DNA from: JAXMAR01 sp046350295
GTDB lineage: Bacteria; Planctomycetota; Planctomycetia; Gemmatales; Gemmataceae
NCBI GenBank assembly: GCA_046350295.1
Contig: JAXMAR010000010.1
Coordinates: 1-64,000, forward strand
Direction: 5' to 3'
Length of the DNA: 64,000 nt
Shown: positions 45,173-54,012 of the stretch, piece by piece
How the letters are laid out: every line of letters begins with the position of its first letter
How positions within the stretch are numbered: position 1 is the stretch's first letter
Translations under genes and position numbers: made by a program
The notes under the pieces: model-generated
What the model saw: only the letters and a program-made list of their open reading frames with translations
Databases searched by the model: none
Told to the model about the DNA's origin: nothing

Positions 45173-45200
45173 TTCAACTTATTCCCTTTTTTCACCAAAC

Positions 45201-45464
45201 ATGGCGAACGCCAATGAGACATCACCGGCAAAGCTCTGTTACAGCTGCCACGAAGATCCGCAAACTGGCAAAGGACCGGACGGCATCTATTGCCGCTTCT
45301 GCAACCTGGCCGATGAAGCGCTCGAAGCCTTCTGGGAAGTCATCGTTCATCACTTTCCCGAAGCCCGATCCGGCGACTTGTCACCGATGGCAACGGTGCG
45401 GCTCAGTCGCGCTGCCCAGGTCGCAGTCAAAGAGTGGATCAGCAACAACGTGCCGACGTCCTAA
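45201..45464 (+). CDS. Small zinc-binding-like protein
   Basis: An 87-residue protein (MANANETSPAKLCYSCHED start) with two CxxC pairs (CYSC and CRFC) that could bind zinc. The leader TTATTCCCTTTTTTCACC matches the adjacent genes. No family is recognised. Confidence 0.5.
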   Translation: MANANETSPAKLCYSCHEDPQTGKGPDGIYCRFCNLADEALEAFWEVIVHHFPEARSGDLSPMATVRLSRAAQVAVKEWISNNVPTS

Positions 45465-45492
45465 CCTTCTACCCACTTTTCCCCTTACAGAG

Positions 45493-45903
45493 ATGGCGAA
45501 CAAGAAGACATCACCGGCTTTCCTTCCAGTCTTGGTTGCGACCAAGGAGACACAGGGACAGAGACGCAATGATTTTTGTTGGTGCGATGAAGGCGAACCC
45601 GTCCGGTTCGCCCTTGAGTGCGACGGAGAAACGGTCGATGGGCACTGCGGCTGCCGCCGCTCCATGGCGGGGATGCTGACGCAAAAAGCAACGACAACGA
45701 TGAGAGTGCAGCGGCTCCCGATCACCAGAGAACAATTTGTGGACATGCTGAAGGCCAGCCACGCGAAAGCTGGGTGGCCGACGGTTGACGATTCGCTCTA
45801 CCACGATGCCGACGAACTGCTGCGGCTCGCTGCAGCGTTCCCGACAGACGCCATTGTCGAAAGGCGTGGCACCAACATGCAGTCCAGGCGGCTACAGTCA
45901 TGA
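45493..45903 (+). CDS. Hypothetical protein
   Basis: A 136-residue protein starting MANKKTSPAF, a relative of the starts of the neighbouring genes. It contains CWCDEGEPVR and CGCRR cysteine motifs. No family is recognised. The leader CTACCCACTTTTCCCC is almost identical to that of the next gene. Confidence 0.5.
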   Translation: MANKKTSPAFLPVLVATKETQGQRRNDFCWCDEGEPVRFALECDGETVDGHCGCRRSMAGMLTQKATTTMRVQRLPITREQFVDMLKASHAKAGWPTVDDSLYHDADELLRLAAAFPTDAIVERRGTNMQSRRLQS

Positions 45904-45932
45904 TACCCTCTACCCATTTTCCCCTTACAGAG

Positions 45933-46301
45933 ATGACGAACAAAGAAGCACCACAGGCACAAAACGCCACCGACTGGTGGTACGAAGAGTTCGACGACGA
46001 CATCACAGGCAATGAGCCATTCATCATTCGGGAGGCACGTGAATCTGCCGGCCCCGCTGGACATGTGCGGGCTATCGCCACGGTAATGCTGACTGATTCG
46101 AGAGAAGCTGCTGAAGCCACTGCGGCATTCATCGTCCGGGCCTGCAACACGCATGAGGATCTGGTTCACGCGTGCAACCTGGCACTGGAGGAGATTCTGC
46201 AATGGGACGAGGTAATGGGCGGGAGTGAAGACCCAAGAACAAGAGAAACCATCGACGCTCTCAAGACCGCTATCGGCAAGGCACATGAAAAAGCAGCTTG
46301 A
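45933..46301 (+). CDS. Hypothetical protein
   Basis: A 122-residue protein starting MTNKEAPQA with acidic residues (DWWYEEFDDDITGNE) and a helical C-terminus (THEDLVHACNLALEEIL). Its leader CTACCCATTTTCCCCTTACA matches the previous gene. Its 3' end overlaps the start of the prim-pol gene by 17 bp. Confidence 0.5.
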   Translation: MTNKEAPQAQNATDWWYEEFDDDITGNEPFIIREARESAGPAGHVRAIATVMLTDSREAAEATAAFIVRACNTHEDLVHACNLALEEILQWDEVMGGSEDPRTRETIDALKTAIGKAHEKAA

Positions 46302-47082
46302 CACCCTCGGCATCGCCCTCGACGCGCTCGGAAAGGGCATCGCCCCGATCCCGGTCATCGAGGGCACGAAGATCCCGGCAGTCAAATGGAAGCGCTGGCA
46401 GAGCAGCCTTCCTCCGGCCGAGCTGGTGCATGATTGGTTCTCCGGCACGTCCCGCAATATCGCCATCATCTGCGCCGGCTTGGTGGTGTTTGACTGCGAC
46501 GATCCGGCCCAGGCCGAGCTGGTCCTGGCCGAGTGCGGCGACACGCCGCACAAGCTCCAGACGCCGCGAGGCGGACTGCACCTGGGCTACCGCAAACGGA
46601 AGCGCGTTCAGCTTCTGAATCAAGTGAGAGTCAAGGGAATGGATATCGACATCCGCACCGACGGCGGCTTGGAGTTGATCCCGTTTTCCCGAACCGAACA
46701 CGGCAACTATCGCTGGCTCGGTGACGGTTTGCGGCCCGCTTCTGAACTGCCGGTCGCCAAGATCGGCTGGACCCGGGAGCGAAGACAGCGAGTCGCCGCT
46801 GACATCATACTCGACGACCATCCCGACATGCTCACGCGGCGTGCCCGAGGCTACCTCGCGTGCATTGAGGGGGCGATCAGCGGCCACGGCGGGCACAATC
46901 GGACCTTCCGCGTCGCATGCGTGCTGGTCCAGAAGTTTGGACTAACCATCGAGCAAGCGCTGCCGCTCTTTCGGCTTTGGAATCAAACGTGTGAGCCACC
47001 CTGGAGCGAAAAGGAGTTGCTCCACAAATTGCAGGATGCGTTTCGTCTCCGTTCCTGTTTTTCTGAAGGAGGTCAGCAATGA
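46285..47082 (+). CDS. Bifunctional DNA primase/polymerase (prim-pol domain)
   Basis: A 265-residue protein with the prim-pol signature: NIAIICAGLVVFDCDDPAQ (D70/D72 as metal ligands) and LQTPRGGLHLGYRK (H99). The C-terminal part (RARGYLACIEGAISGHGGHN, then TCEPPWSEKELLHKL) is the usual helical PriCT-like tail. It lays down primers for replication; together with the frameshifted CHC2 primase it suggests the element primes its own DNA synthesis. Overlaps at both ends suggest an operon. Confidence 0.85.
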   Translation: MKKQLDTLGIALDALGKGIAPIPVIEGTKIPAVKWKRWQSSLPPAELVHDWFSGTSRNIAIICAGLVVFDCDDPAQAELVLAECGDTPHKLQTPRGGLHLGYRKRKRVQLLNQVRVKGMDIDIRTDGGLELIPFSRTEHGNYRWLGDGLRPASELPVAKIGWTRERRQRVAADIILDDHPDMLTRRARGYLACIEGAISGHGGHNRTFRVACVLVQKFGLTIEQALPLFRLWNQTCEPPWSEKELLHKLQDAFRLRSCFSEGGQQ

Positions 47083-47303
47083 TCAGCGTCGAGTACAAGT
47101 CTGTCGGCCCCGGCACCTGCGGATGGTGCAAGAAGCAGAAGGAAGACATCTACGTCGTTACCTTCTCGGACAAGAGCTTTGTCGGGCCCATGTGCAAGTC
47201 CGACATCTTCCGCGCCATCGACATGAAAGTTGGCCCCCACGAGCCGGAGCGGAAGCTGCCGGTACCCGCCGCCGGGAATAACGCCGTGCCGGCCACGAAG
47301 TGA
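47079..47303 (+). CDS. Small zinc-ribbon-like protein
   Basis: A 74-residue protein that starts within the last 4 bp of the prim-pol gene. CGWCKKQKEDIYVV is followed by MCKS, a possible zinc site. No family is recognised. Confidence 0.5.
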   Translation: MISVEYKSVGPGTCGWCKKQKEDIYVVTFSDKSFVGPMCKSDIFRAIDMKVGPHEPERKLPVPAAGNNAVPATK

Positions 47304-47313
47304 AGCAGAAAAC

Positions 47314-47347
47314 GCGGAAGCCCCGGCATCTTGCCGGGGCATTCCGC
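47314..47347 (+). terminator. Terminator-like hairpin
   Basis: A GC-rich stem GCCCCGGCA / TGCCGGGGC with a TCT loop, extended by GCGGAA / TTCCGC with one bulged base. It ends the small-gene and prim-pol operon. Confidence 0.6.
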
Positions 47348-47398
47348 AATCAAGCCATGCTGGTTCTTTCCATTGGAATTCTACGAAGCGGTGAAGTT

Positions 47399-47617
47399 AT
47401 GGCACTGATGACCGTGAAACAGGTGAGCACCCTGCTCAACATCTCCCCGGCGACCGTGTATGCGCTCGTTGCCGATGGCAAACTGACTGCCCATCGCTTC
47501 GGCCTGAAACGCGGCACGATCCGCATTTCGGAGGAGGCGCTCCGCGAATACCAGGAGGGAGCGAAGGTGGAGCCGAAACGCCCCACCATCGCCCTCAAGC
47601 ATCTCACGCTGACATAG
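47399..47617 (+). CDS. Excisionase-like HTH protein (HTH_17)
   Basis: A 72-residue protein with the excisionase/MerR-like helix-turn-helix (TVKQVSTLLNISPATVYALV) and a RISEEALREYQ wing. Such proteins direct the integrase towards excision. It is next to the integrase on the opposite strand and overlaps its 3' end by 14 bp. ATG 47399 was chosen; ATG 47408 is also possible. Confidence 0.85.
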   Translation: MALMTVKQVSTLLNISPATVYALVADGKLTAHRFGLKRGTIRISEEALREYQEGAKVEPKRPTIALKHLTLT

Positions 47618-48767
47618 CTGCCTTTGCCGCGGCCTTCCGCATGAAATCGGGATCGTGAGCCAGATGCTGGTAGACCTTGGCGAGCGTGGATGGGTCTTGA
47701 TGGCCCATCAGGATGGCGACCGTGAGCGGATCGACACCCCGTTGCAGCGCCCGCGTGGCCCAGGAGTGACGGAAATGGTAGAGCGCGTATTTCTTGCCCT
47801 GCTTGCGTGCCGCCTTGAGAATCGCCTTGCGGCGTGCCTTGTATGCGGCCACGTGCGCCTGACGGGCTGCGGTGAGCATGACCGCGTCCTTGAACCCGGC
47901 CCTGTTGAACCGCTTGACCGGCCCGCTCGTGACGCCGAGCTCCTTCATCTTCCGGAGGCCGAGCGCGACGTTCAGCCGGCCAAAGGCACAGGCGGTCGAA
48001 TGCTTATTCCAGGGCGTACCGTCCTCGTTGCGGAACAGTGGCCCAGTCGGATGCAGGACACAGAGCCGGCGGGTGATCTCCAGTGCCCGCTCGTTGAGGT
48101 AAACGACCCGCGGCATCGTCTTGCCCTTGCTCTCCTCGGCCGGGAACACCCATCGACCGAGCGCCAGGTCCACGTGGCGTTTTTCCACGCGGGTGAGTTC
48201 TTGCGGCCGGGCGCCGGTTTCCCAGGCCGTGACCAGCAGGTCGCAAAACGTCTGGCTCTTGCAAAGCGAGAGCAGGTCTTCGAACTCGGCTTGGGTGATG
48301 ACGACCTCACGGCGCTTGGCCTTGGGCTTCTTGAAGCGGGCCAGCGGCGAGCGAGCGATGAACTCTTGCTCTTCCGCCCAGGTGAAGGCCCGGCAGACCG
48401 CGCGGCACAGGCCGTTCTTGGTCGTCGCTGACCAGGACGGGTGTTCGGCCAGGCACGCACTGAGGTGATGCTTCTTCAACTGAGTGACGGTGAGCCGCGA
48501 ATCGACGGAGCGGACGAAGACCTGCAAGTGGCGTTGATACCACTCGAAGCCGCGCGGCGAGTTGTTCTGCTTGGACCAGTCGAGAAAGGCGTCGATGACA
48601 ACCACGACCAGCGAATAGTCGAGCTGTTTCGGCTCGGCGAGCATCAGCTCGCGGAAGCGCTCGAAGGCGAGCTTCTTGTCAGCGCCGAGGTTGTGCTGCT
48701 TGGGGCCGAGCTGGCAGTACCAGCGGCCGCGGGACTTCTTGAAAAACGGTTTCGCAAAATGAGGCAT
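47604..48767 (-). CDS. int: Tyrosine integrase of the element
   Basis: A 387-residue protein with a complete tyrosine recombinase set: TGARPQELTRVEKRHVDL (Arg), ESKGKTMPRVV (Lys), HFRHSWATRALQ (His-x-x-Arg), GHQDPSTLAKVYQHL (His and Tyr). A long N-terminal arm-binding domain precedes it. It starts 150 bp inside the tRNA-Asp 3' end and points away from it. It most likely catalyses site-specific integration and excision at that tRNA. It is unrelated in detail to the recombinase at 28461. Confidence 0.9.
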   Translation of the reverse strand: MPHFAKPFFKKSRGRWYCQLGPKQHNLGADKKLAFERFRELMLAEPKQLDYSLVVVVIDAFLDWSKQNNSPRGFEWYQRHLQVFVRSVDSRLTVTQLKKHHLSACLAEHPSWSATTKNGLCRAVCRAFTWAEEQEFIARSPLARFKKPKAKRREVVITQAEFEDLLSLCKSQTFCDLLVTAWETGARPQELTRVEKRHVDLALGRWVFPAEESKGKTMPRVVYLNERALEITRRLCVLHPTGPLFRNEDGTPWNKHSTACAFGRLNVALGLRKMKELGVTSGPVKRFNRAGFKDAVMLTAARQAHVAAYKARRKAILKAARKQGKKYALYHFRHSWATRALQRGVDPLTVAILMGHQDPSTLAKVYQHLAHDPDFMRKAAAKAAMSA

Positions 48768-48917
48768 GGAAGAGCCCTCCAGACCAGACGGGCCGGAAGG
48801 CTCGCAGATCCCCTGGGATAGGTGTGACGGCCACCCAGGGGATCATTTTCTCGTACAGTTTCTCGTACACACGCGGTACGACCAGTTTTTCCTTGACGTA
48901 AGTCCTTGTAAGATAAG

Positions 48918-48991
<74 letters not shown>

Positions 48992-49323
48992 GGGAGACTG
49001 TCTATTTTATACGCCGCGCGGTCGCGGTCAGCAAGTAGGAGGGCGGATTTGCCCACCTCCCGAACTGGGTGCCGACCTGTCCGAACGGGCCGCTCCTTCC
49101 GTATTATTTCTGACCGGCCGGATGACGGGTAGGTTCGGAATTGCCGGGCCCAGGCGTGGGCCGAGGCGCCGGCCGGGGCTCGGTTTTTCCTTGCTATTCG
49201 TCAAAAGGCACAGTACAAGAAAAGGACTCCTTCTCTCGGGACTTTTGCGCTTGGACCGATGGTTCGGCATAATCGGAACGGAACGTGGCGCAAACGGCTC
49301 CCAGCCAAGATCGTGAGTTACCG
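48992..49323. other. Intergenic region after the tRNA
   Basis: A 332-bp GC-rich stretch between tRNA-Asp and the first chromosomal gene. I see no convincing gene; short frames in it are low-complexity Arg/Pro. It must contain the promoters of the minus-strand tRNA and probably of the plus-strand GYF protein, but no clear -35/-10 pair stands out. Confidence 0.4.
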
Positions 49324-51558
49324 ATGACGGATATCTGGTTTTACACCCGCGGCGGCAGACAGGTGGATGTCCCGGTTTCCGGCCCCGAGCTGCGGCAACT
49401 GGCTTCCAAGGGATTGCTCAAGCCGACCGATCTCGTCTGGCGCGAAGGGATGCCGCAATGGGTGCGGGCCGCGACGGCGCCCGACCTCTTCGGCGACATG
49501 CCCAATGGGGCGGTCATGGCGACCGGCGGCGCCGCCGCCGACGCGACGCGCCGCTCAAACGCGAGCCGCGATCCGCTCGCCTCGGCGACCCGGTCGGGCA
49601 TGCGCCAGCAGCCCCGCACGGGCATGGGCGCCGGGGCCAAGGTCGCCATCATCATGGGCGTCACCCTCGCCCTGGGCGGCCTTGCCGTCGCCGCCGTGTT
49701 GCTCAAGATCAACTCCCAGGACGATAAGAAGATCGAACCGCGGCCGCCGGACGAGGTCTTCCCGAAGGTCGTCCATACCTACAAGGCCGGCATTGTCGAC
49801 AAGGAACGCCGGCCGGTCGATCTGAAAGCCGGTTATCGTTACGAGATCACGGCCAAGAACCCGAAGAACGTGATCTTCGACATTTACCTGGACGATCCGC
49901 TGGGGCACGAGGTGGCCAAGCAGATCGCGGCGCCCGGCGTGGCGAAGATCGCTTACACAGCGGCGGCCGATGGGGCGCATGCCATCGAGATTGTCAACAT
50001 GGCGCTGGTGAACGCGGACTTCGAGGTGGAAGTGGTAGCGGTCGGCCGTGAGGCGGAGCCAAAAGCCGGAGAAGTCGCGGAGACGTACAAGGCGTTTGTC
50101 CGCGAACTGGCCGAAGACCGGCATTTCGTCAACTTGAAGGCGAGCCTCAAGTACGAGATCAGCGCGACGAGCGCCCGCGGTTGCAAGCTGGAGATCTATG
50201 TCGACGACGAGGCGGGCCGCGAGCAGGCCCGCGCCGTGGGCATGATGGGCAGCGGCAAGCTGTCCTTCACGCCGGCCGCGTCCGGGCGTTATCGCATCGA
50301 GGTCGTCAACAGCGGCCCGGGCGATTCGGACTTCACGGTCGAGGTACGTAGCGCCGGCCGGGACGGCGGCGCGAAAGGGCTGGTGCGCGATCATACGGCG
50401 CCGGGCGTGGTCGACTCGTACAAGGCTTTCGTGAAGGACCTGGGAGACGACAAGCGCTTTGTCGACGTCAAGGCCGGCATCCGTTACGAAGTGACCGCCA
50501 AGAGCGACAAGTTCTGCAAGATGGACCTGTTCGTCGACGATGAGAAGGGCCGGGAGGTGACGCAGGCGCAGAACCAGGCGGGCTCGGCCAAGGTCAGCTT
50601 CACGGCGGGCGTGACAGGGCGTTTCGCGCTCGAAGTCGTGAACAAGGGCGCCGGCGACTCGAACTTCGACGTGGAGGTCCGCTCGCTGGGCCGGGACGGC
50701 GGCGCCGTCATCGACGTCCCGAAGGTCGGCGATCACGCGCGGCCGGGAACCATCGAGCGTTACAACCCGTTCGTGCGGGAACTGGCGGAGGACCGCCGCG
50801 GCGTCGATCTGCAGGCGGGCATTCGGTACGAGGTGACCGCCAAGAGCGACAAGTTCTGCAAGACCGATCTGTTCGTCGATGAAGACGGCGGCCGGCAGGT
50901 GGCCAGTCAGGCCGGCGCCGCCGGCACGGCCAAGGCCACGTTCGTCGCCGGACGGACAGGCCGGTTCTTTGTCGAGGTGGTCAATCAAGGGGCGGGGGAT
51001 TCGAATTACGACGTGGAAGTGCGGTCGCTGGGACGGGACGGCTTGCCGCCGCCGATCTTCGTGCCCAAGGACAAGATCGATTTCCCGAAGGACTTCTTCC
51101 CCAAGGACAAGATCGATTTTCCCAAGGACTTGTTTCCCAAAGACAAGCCGTTCGATGGGCCGAAAGAAAAGGGGTTCGATCCGCCCTTCAAGCGCGACGT
51201 GATGAAGGTGGACTTGCCCGCGGGCAAAGCGGTGACGGCGACGCGGGCGGGGACGAAGATGGAAGAGGCGCTCACGGAAGCCGACGTGATCGATCCGGTC
51301 CGCGATGCCCACTGCAAGATCTACGCGCTGAACGTGGTTCCGGGTAAAGTGTACACCATCGACATGATCGCCGGTTACGACACGTACCTGCGGCTCATCG
51401 ACGCGACGGGCAGAGAAATAACATATGATGACGACGGCGGCGAGGGCTTGAACGCGCGCATCACCTATCGCCCGGGCGCGGCGGCGAGCTTGCGCATCGT
51501 CGCCACGGCCTATCGTCGCACCACCGGTCCTTTCACCTTGATCGTCCGGGAAGACTAA
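49324..51558 (+). CDS. GYF-domain membrane protein with repeated domains
   Basis: A 744-residue protein. The first 60 residues are a GYF-like (GYF_2) domain (IWFYTRGGRQ, then GLLKPTDLVWREGMPQWV); a single membrane helix follows near residue 103 (VAIIMGVTLALGGLAVAAVL). Then come four similar units of about 105 residues (each with VDVKAGIRYEVTAKSDKFC-like and FTVEVRSAGRDGG-like segments), a lysine/aspartate repeat (KDKIDFPKDFFPKD), and a C-terminal PPC-like domain. It probably faces the periplasm. It is the first of three tandem GYF proteins, a planctomycete trait. Ligand unknown. Confidence 0.8.
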   Translation: MTDIWFYTRGGRQVDVPVSGPELRQLASKGLLKPTDLVWREGMPQWVRAATAPDLFGDMPNGAVMATGGAAADATRRSNASRDPLASATRSGMRQQPRTGMGAGAKVAIIMGVTLALGGLAVAAVLLKINSQDDKKIEPRPPDEVFPKVVHTYKAGIVDKERRPVDLKAGYRYEITAKNPKNVIFDIYLDDPLGHEVAKQIAAPGVAKIAYTAAADGAHAIEIVNMALVNADFEVEVVAVGREAEPKAGEVAETYKAFVRELAEDRHFVNLKASLKYEISATSARGCKLEIYVDDEAGREQARAVGMMGSGKLSFTPAASGRYRIEVVNSGPGDSDFTVEVRSAGRDGGAKGLVRDHTAPGVVDSYKAFVKDLGDDKRFVDVKAGIRYEVTAKSDKFCKMDLFVDDEKGREVTQAQNQAGSAKVSFTAGVTGRFALEVVNKGAGDSNFDVEVRSLGRDGGAVIDVPKVGDHARPGTIERYNPFVRELAEDRRGVDLQAGIRYEVTAKSDKFCKTDLFVDEDGGRQVASQAGAAGTAKATFVAGRTGRFFVEVVNQGAGDSNYDVEVRSLGRDGLPPPIFVPKDKIDFPKDFFPKDKIDFPKDLFPKDKPFDGPKEKGFDPPFKRDVMKVDLPAGKAVTATRAGTKMEEALTEADVIDPVRDAHCKIYALNVVPGKVYTIDMIAGYDTYLRLIDATGREITYDDDGGEGLNARITYRPGAAASLRIVATAYRRTTGPFTLIVRED

Positions 51559-51561
51559 GCC

Positions 51562-52395
51562 ATGGCCAGCATGTGGTATTACAGCAGCAAGAACGAGCAG
51601 AAGGGGCCCGTCACCTATGACGAGCTCGCAGGCCTCGCCCAGTCCGGTCGGGTCCGCTCGACCGATCTGGTCTGGGAAGAAGGCTCGCCGGATTGGATCA
51701 AGGCCAGCACGGTCCGCGGCCTTTTCGACGCCGGCCCCAGCGCTCAGGTCCGCGCCGACGAGCCCGCCCCACGCCGCCGCGCCGGCCGGGACGACGATTT
51801 CGCCGACGACCGCCCACGCCGCTCCGTCCGCCGGCCGCAGAAGTCGTCCAACGGCCTGATGATCGGCCTCATCGCCGGAGGCGCCGGCCTTCTCATCGTG
51901 GCGATCGTGGTCATCATCATCGTCGTCGCCAACAGCAACAGCCGGCCCGAACGGCCGCCCGGCATCGCCTTCAAGCCCGAGCCGATCCCCGTCATGCCGG
52001 GGCCCGGCGGCGGTGGCCCGGTCGGTATCGGCCTACCCGCCGGCGGCAAGCTGATCGTTCCCAGCCGCATCGGCACGCGCGCCGACGACACGATCACCAA
52101 TTTCGATTCTTTTGACTTCGGCCCCGGACGGGGCGGTTGCCGCTGCAAGGTCTACCAGACCACCCTTGTCCCCGGCAAACTTTACACCATCGACATGATG
52201 TCCGGCGTCATGGACTGCTACCTGCGCCTTGTCGATTCACGCGGCATGCAGGTCGCGGCCGACGACGACGGCGGGGACGGCCTCAACGCCCGCATCGTGT
52301 TTCGGCCCGCCGCCGCTGACACCTACCGCATCGTCTGCACCACTTTTATGCCCGGAGAAATTGGCAATTTCACCTTGAGCATTCGGGAAGACTAA
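51562..52395 (+). CDS. GYF-domain membrane protein
   Basis: A 277-residue protein, 3 bp after the previous gene. GYF-like N-terminus (MWYYSSKNEQKGPVTYDELA, then DLVWEEGSPDWI), an arginine-rich linker, a membrane helix (LMIGLIAGGAGLLIVAIVVI) and a C-terminal PPC-like segment (YTIDMMSGVMDCYLRLVDS). It is closely related in layout to the first and third genes, so the set probably arose by duplication. Confidence 0.8.
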   Translation: MASMWYYSSKNEQKGPVTYDELAGLAQSGRVRSTDLVWEEGSPDWIKASTVRGLFDAGPSAQVRADEPAPRRRAGRDDDFADDRPRRSVRRPQKSSNGLMIGLIAGGAGLLIVAIVVIIIVVANSNSRPERPPGIAFKPEPIPVMPGPGGGGPVGIGLPAGGKLIVPSRIGTRADDTITNFDSFDFGPGRGGCRCKVYQTTLVPGKLYTIDMMSGVMDCYLRLVDSRGMQVAADDDGGDGLNARIVFRPAAADTYRIVCTTFMPGEIGNFTLSIRED

Positions 52396-52397
52396 CC

Positions 52398-53132
52398 GTG
52401 GCCGCAGCCTGGTACTACAGCGAGCGCAACGAGCAGCACGGGCCCGTCACCTTCGACGAATTGCGCGGCCGCGCTCAGGCCGGTTACCTGAGCCCCACCG
52501 ACCTCGTCTGGCAGGAAGGGACGGCGGACTGGATCCGGGCCAGCGTCGTCGAGGGCCTCTTCGAGTTGCCGACCGCCCGCCCGCTGGAAGACGGGCCGCA
52601 GCCGGCGCCCCGCGGCGATTACCAGCGCCCCGACCCGCGGCGCTCCGAACCCCGGCCGCGCCGCGCGCAGGACTATCCGCGCGAGCCGGGCCGCGGCGAC
52701 GACTTCGGCTCGCGGCGGCGGACGGCGCCCGCGCCGGGAATGTCGACCGGCCTCAAGGTCGGTCTGATCGTGGGTGGCTGTGTCCTCGCTCTGGTGGTGA
52801 TCGGAGTCATCCTCATCGTTACCTTGAGCGGCGCCTCGCGCTCCGAATCGTTCACCATGGAGTTGTTCCCCGGCGACTCGCGCAACCGCACCGTCAACGT
52901 CAAGGCCGGCCAGACCGTCGAGGTCGACGTACGCACGACCCTGCGCGGCGGCTTCGCGGACGTCGACCTGGACATCTTCGATCCACGCGGCAACCTCATC
53001 GCCCAGGACACCTCACCCGACAAGGACTGCCACGCCTCCTTCCGCGCCATGATGGCCGGCCTGTATCGCATCGAGCTCCGCAACCTCGGACCGGGGGGCG
53101 CCTCCAGCCGCGTTTCCGTCCGTTTCTATTAG
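52398..53132 (+). CDS. GYF-domain membrane protein
   Basis: A 244-residue protein, 2 bp after the previous gene, starting at GTG. GYF-like N-terminus (WYYSERNEQHGPVTFDELRG), an Arg/Pro-rich linker, a membrane helix (VGLIVGGCVLALVVIGVILI) and a PPC-like C-terminal domain (VKAGQTVEVDVRTTLRGGFA). It ends the three-gene cluster. Function unknown; protein-protein binding through proline-rich ligands is the family theme. Confidence 0.78.
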   Translation: MAAAWYYSERNEQHGPVTFDELRGRAQAGYLSPTDLVWQEGTADWIRASVVEGLFELPTARPLEDGPQPAPRGDYQRPDPRRSEPRPRRAQDYPREPGRGDDFGSRRRTAPAPGMSTGLKVGLIVGGCVLALVVIGVILIVTLSGASRSESFTMELFPGDSRNRTVNVKAGQTVEVDVRTTLRGGFADVDLDIFDPRGNLIAQDTSPDKDCHASFRAMMAGLYRIELRNLGPGGASSRVSVRFY

Positions 53133-53193
53133 CGCCGAAAAAAAACCGCCCGGCTCCTTCCGGTGTCGGACGCCTCGAAGCCTTCTTTGTCCC

Positions 53194-53781
53194 ATGGTCG
53201 ACTTCGCGCACGCCGCCCTTCTCGTCGTCGACGCGCAGAACGGCTTCTCCGAGCTTTGCCCGGAGGAACTACCCGTCCCCGGCGCCCTGGGGATCGTGGC
53301 GCCGATCAACCACCTCCTGACGTTTCCCTGGAAACGTATCGACGCCAGCCAGGACTGGCACCCGCCCGATCACTGCAGCTTCCTCGGCCGGGCCGACAAC
53401 CTGTATCCCCCTCACTGCGTGGGCGGCACGCGCGGCGCCGATTTCCTCCCCGGTCTGCGCGCCGAGCGCTTCCACGCCATCTGGCGCAAGGGCTACCAGG
53501 CCGATTTCGAGGCGTACGCCGTGACGGCGCAGCACCCCGGCCTGATCGACCTCTACCGCGCCGAAGCCGTGACGGTCGTGGCCGTGTGCGGTTTGGCGGC
53601 CAACATCTGTTGCTTCTTCGCCGCGCGTGACCTGCGCCGCGCCGGCTTCCGCGTGCTCTTGTTCGAGGACGCGAGCGCCGGCATCGACGTGCCCGCCGCC
53701 GGGCTGTGGCAGGCGCGGACCAAAGAGGAGGGCGCCTCGCTCGGGATCGAGTACGTGACGAGCGGCGCGCTGACCGCGTAG
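53194..53781 (+). CDS. Nicotinamidase-like isochorismatase-family hydrolase
   Basis: A 195-residue protein with the cysteine hydrolase triad: D13 in VVDAQNGF, K100 in AIWRKGYQ, C140 in GLAANICC. Metal-binding DWHPPDH is at 55-61, typical of nicotinamidase/pyrazinamidase (PncA) rather than of isochorismatase. It would convert nicotinamide to nicotinate in NAD salvage. It follows the GYF cluster after 61 bp. Whether the native substrate is nicotinamide is not certain from sequence alone. Confidence 0.8.
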   Translation: MVDFAHAALLVVDAQNGFSELCPEELPVPGALGIVAPINHLLTFPWKRIDASQDWHPPDHCSFLGRADNLYPPHCVGGTRGADFLPGLRAERFHAIWRKGYQADFEAYAVTAQHPGLIDLYRAEAVTVVAVCGLAANICCFFAARDLRRAGFRVLLFEDASAGIDVPAAGLWQARTKEEGASLGIEYVTSGALTA

Positions 53782-54012
53782 CCGATCCGATAACTCCGTT
53801 TACCATTGGCATTCACGCCGTTTACCCGGTTTGTCAGCCGCCCCTTCTCGCCGCGCGCCGCGCTGCGGGGATAGACCCATCTCCATCCTCCTCTCTGGCG
53901 CTCGCCTTCGCCATGTCGGTTGTCGCCGCCTTGCCCAAAAATCCTTGGCGTCCACGCCGCCTCTCGGTTACGATCGTCCATCTCCGGCCACCTTGCCAAC
54001 TCGGCCGGCCGA

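Larger units (their letters stand above)
1..48917. mobile_element. Integrated plasmid-like element (right part; left end outside window)
   Basis: This segment combines parA/parB, iterons, a RepA-like initiator, two primases, two VirD4-like ATPases with replication-relaxation partners, two tyrosine recombinases and an excisionase-like gene. It stops exactly at the 3' end of a tRNA-Asp gene, with the integrase immediately inside, which is the classic layout of an element integrated at a tRNA 3' end. To the right, gene content changes abruptly to chromosomal housekeeping genes. No second copy of the tRNA 3' end was found in the window, so the left junction lies upstream of position 1. No relaxase or type IV mating-pore genes are visible, so whether it is conjugative, mobilisable or neither is unknown. 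Element identity is an inference from gene content and the boundary. Confidence 0.75.

Noticed and set aside
45480..45935. Pyrimidine tract plus CAG before the ATG codons looks like a eukaryotic 3' splice site
   Set aside because: There is no 5' splice partner and the host is bacterial; it is better read as a shared leader.
49555..51312. 585-codon minus-strand frame opposite the GYF protein
   Set aside because: The same codon-mirror effect; the plus-strand protein has clear domains and a good start.
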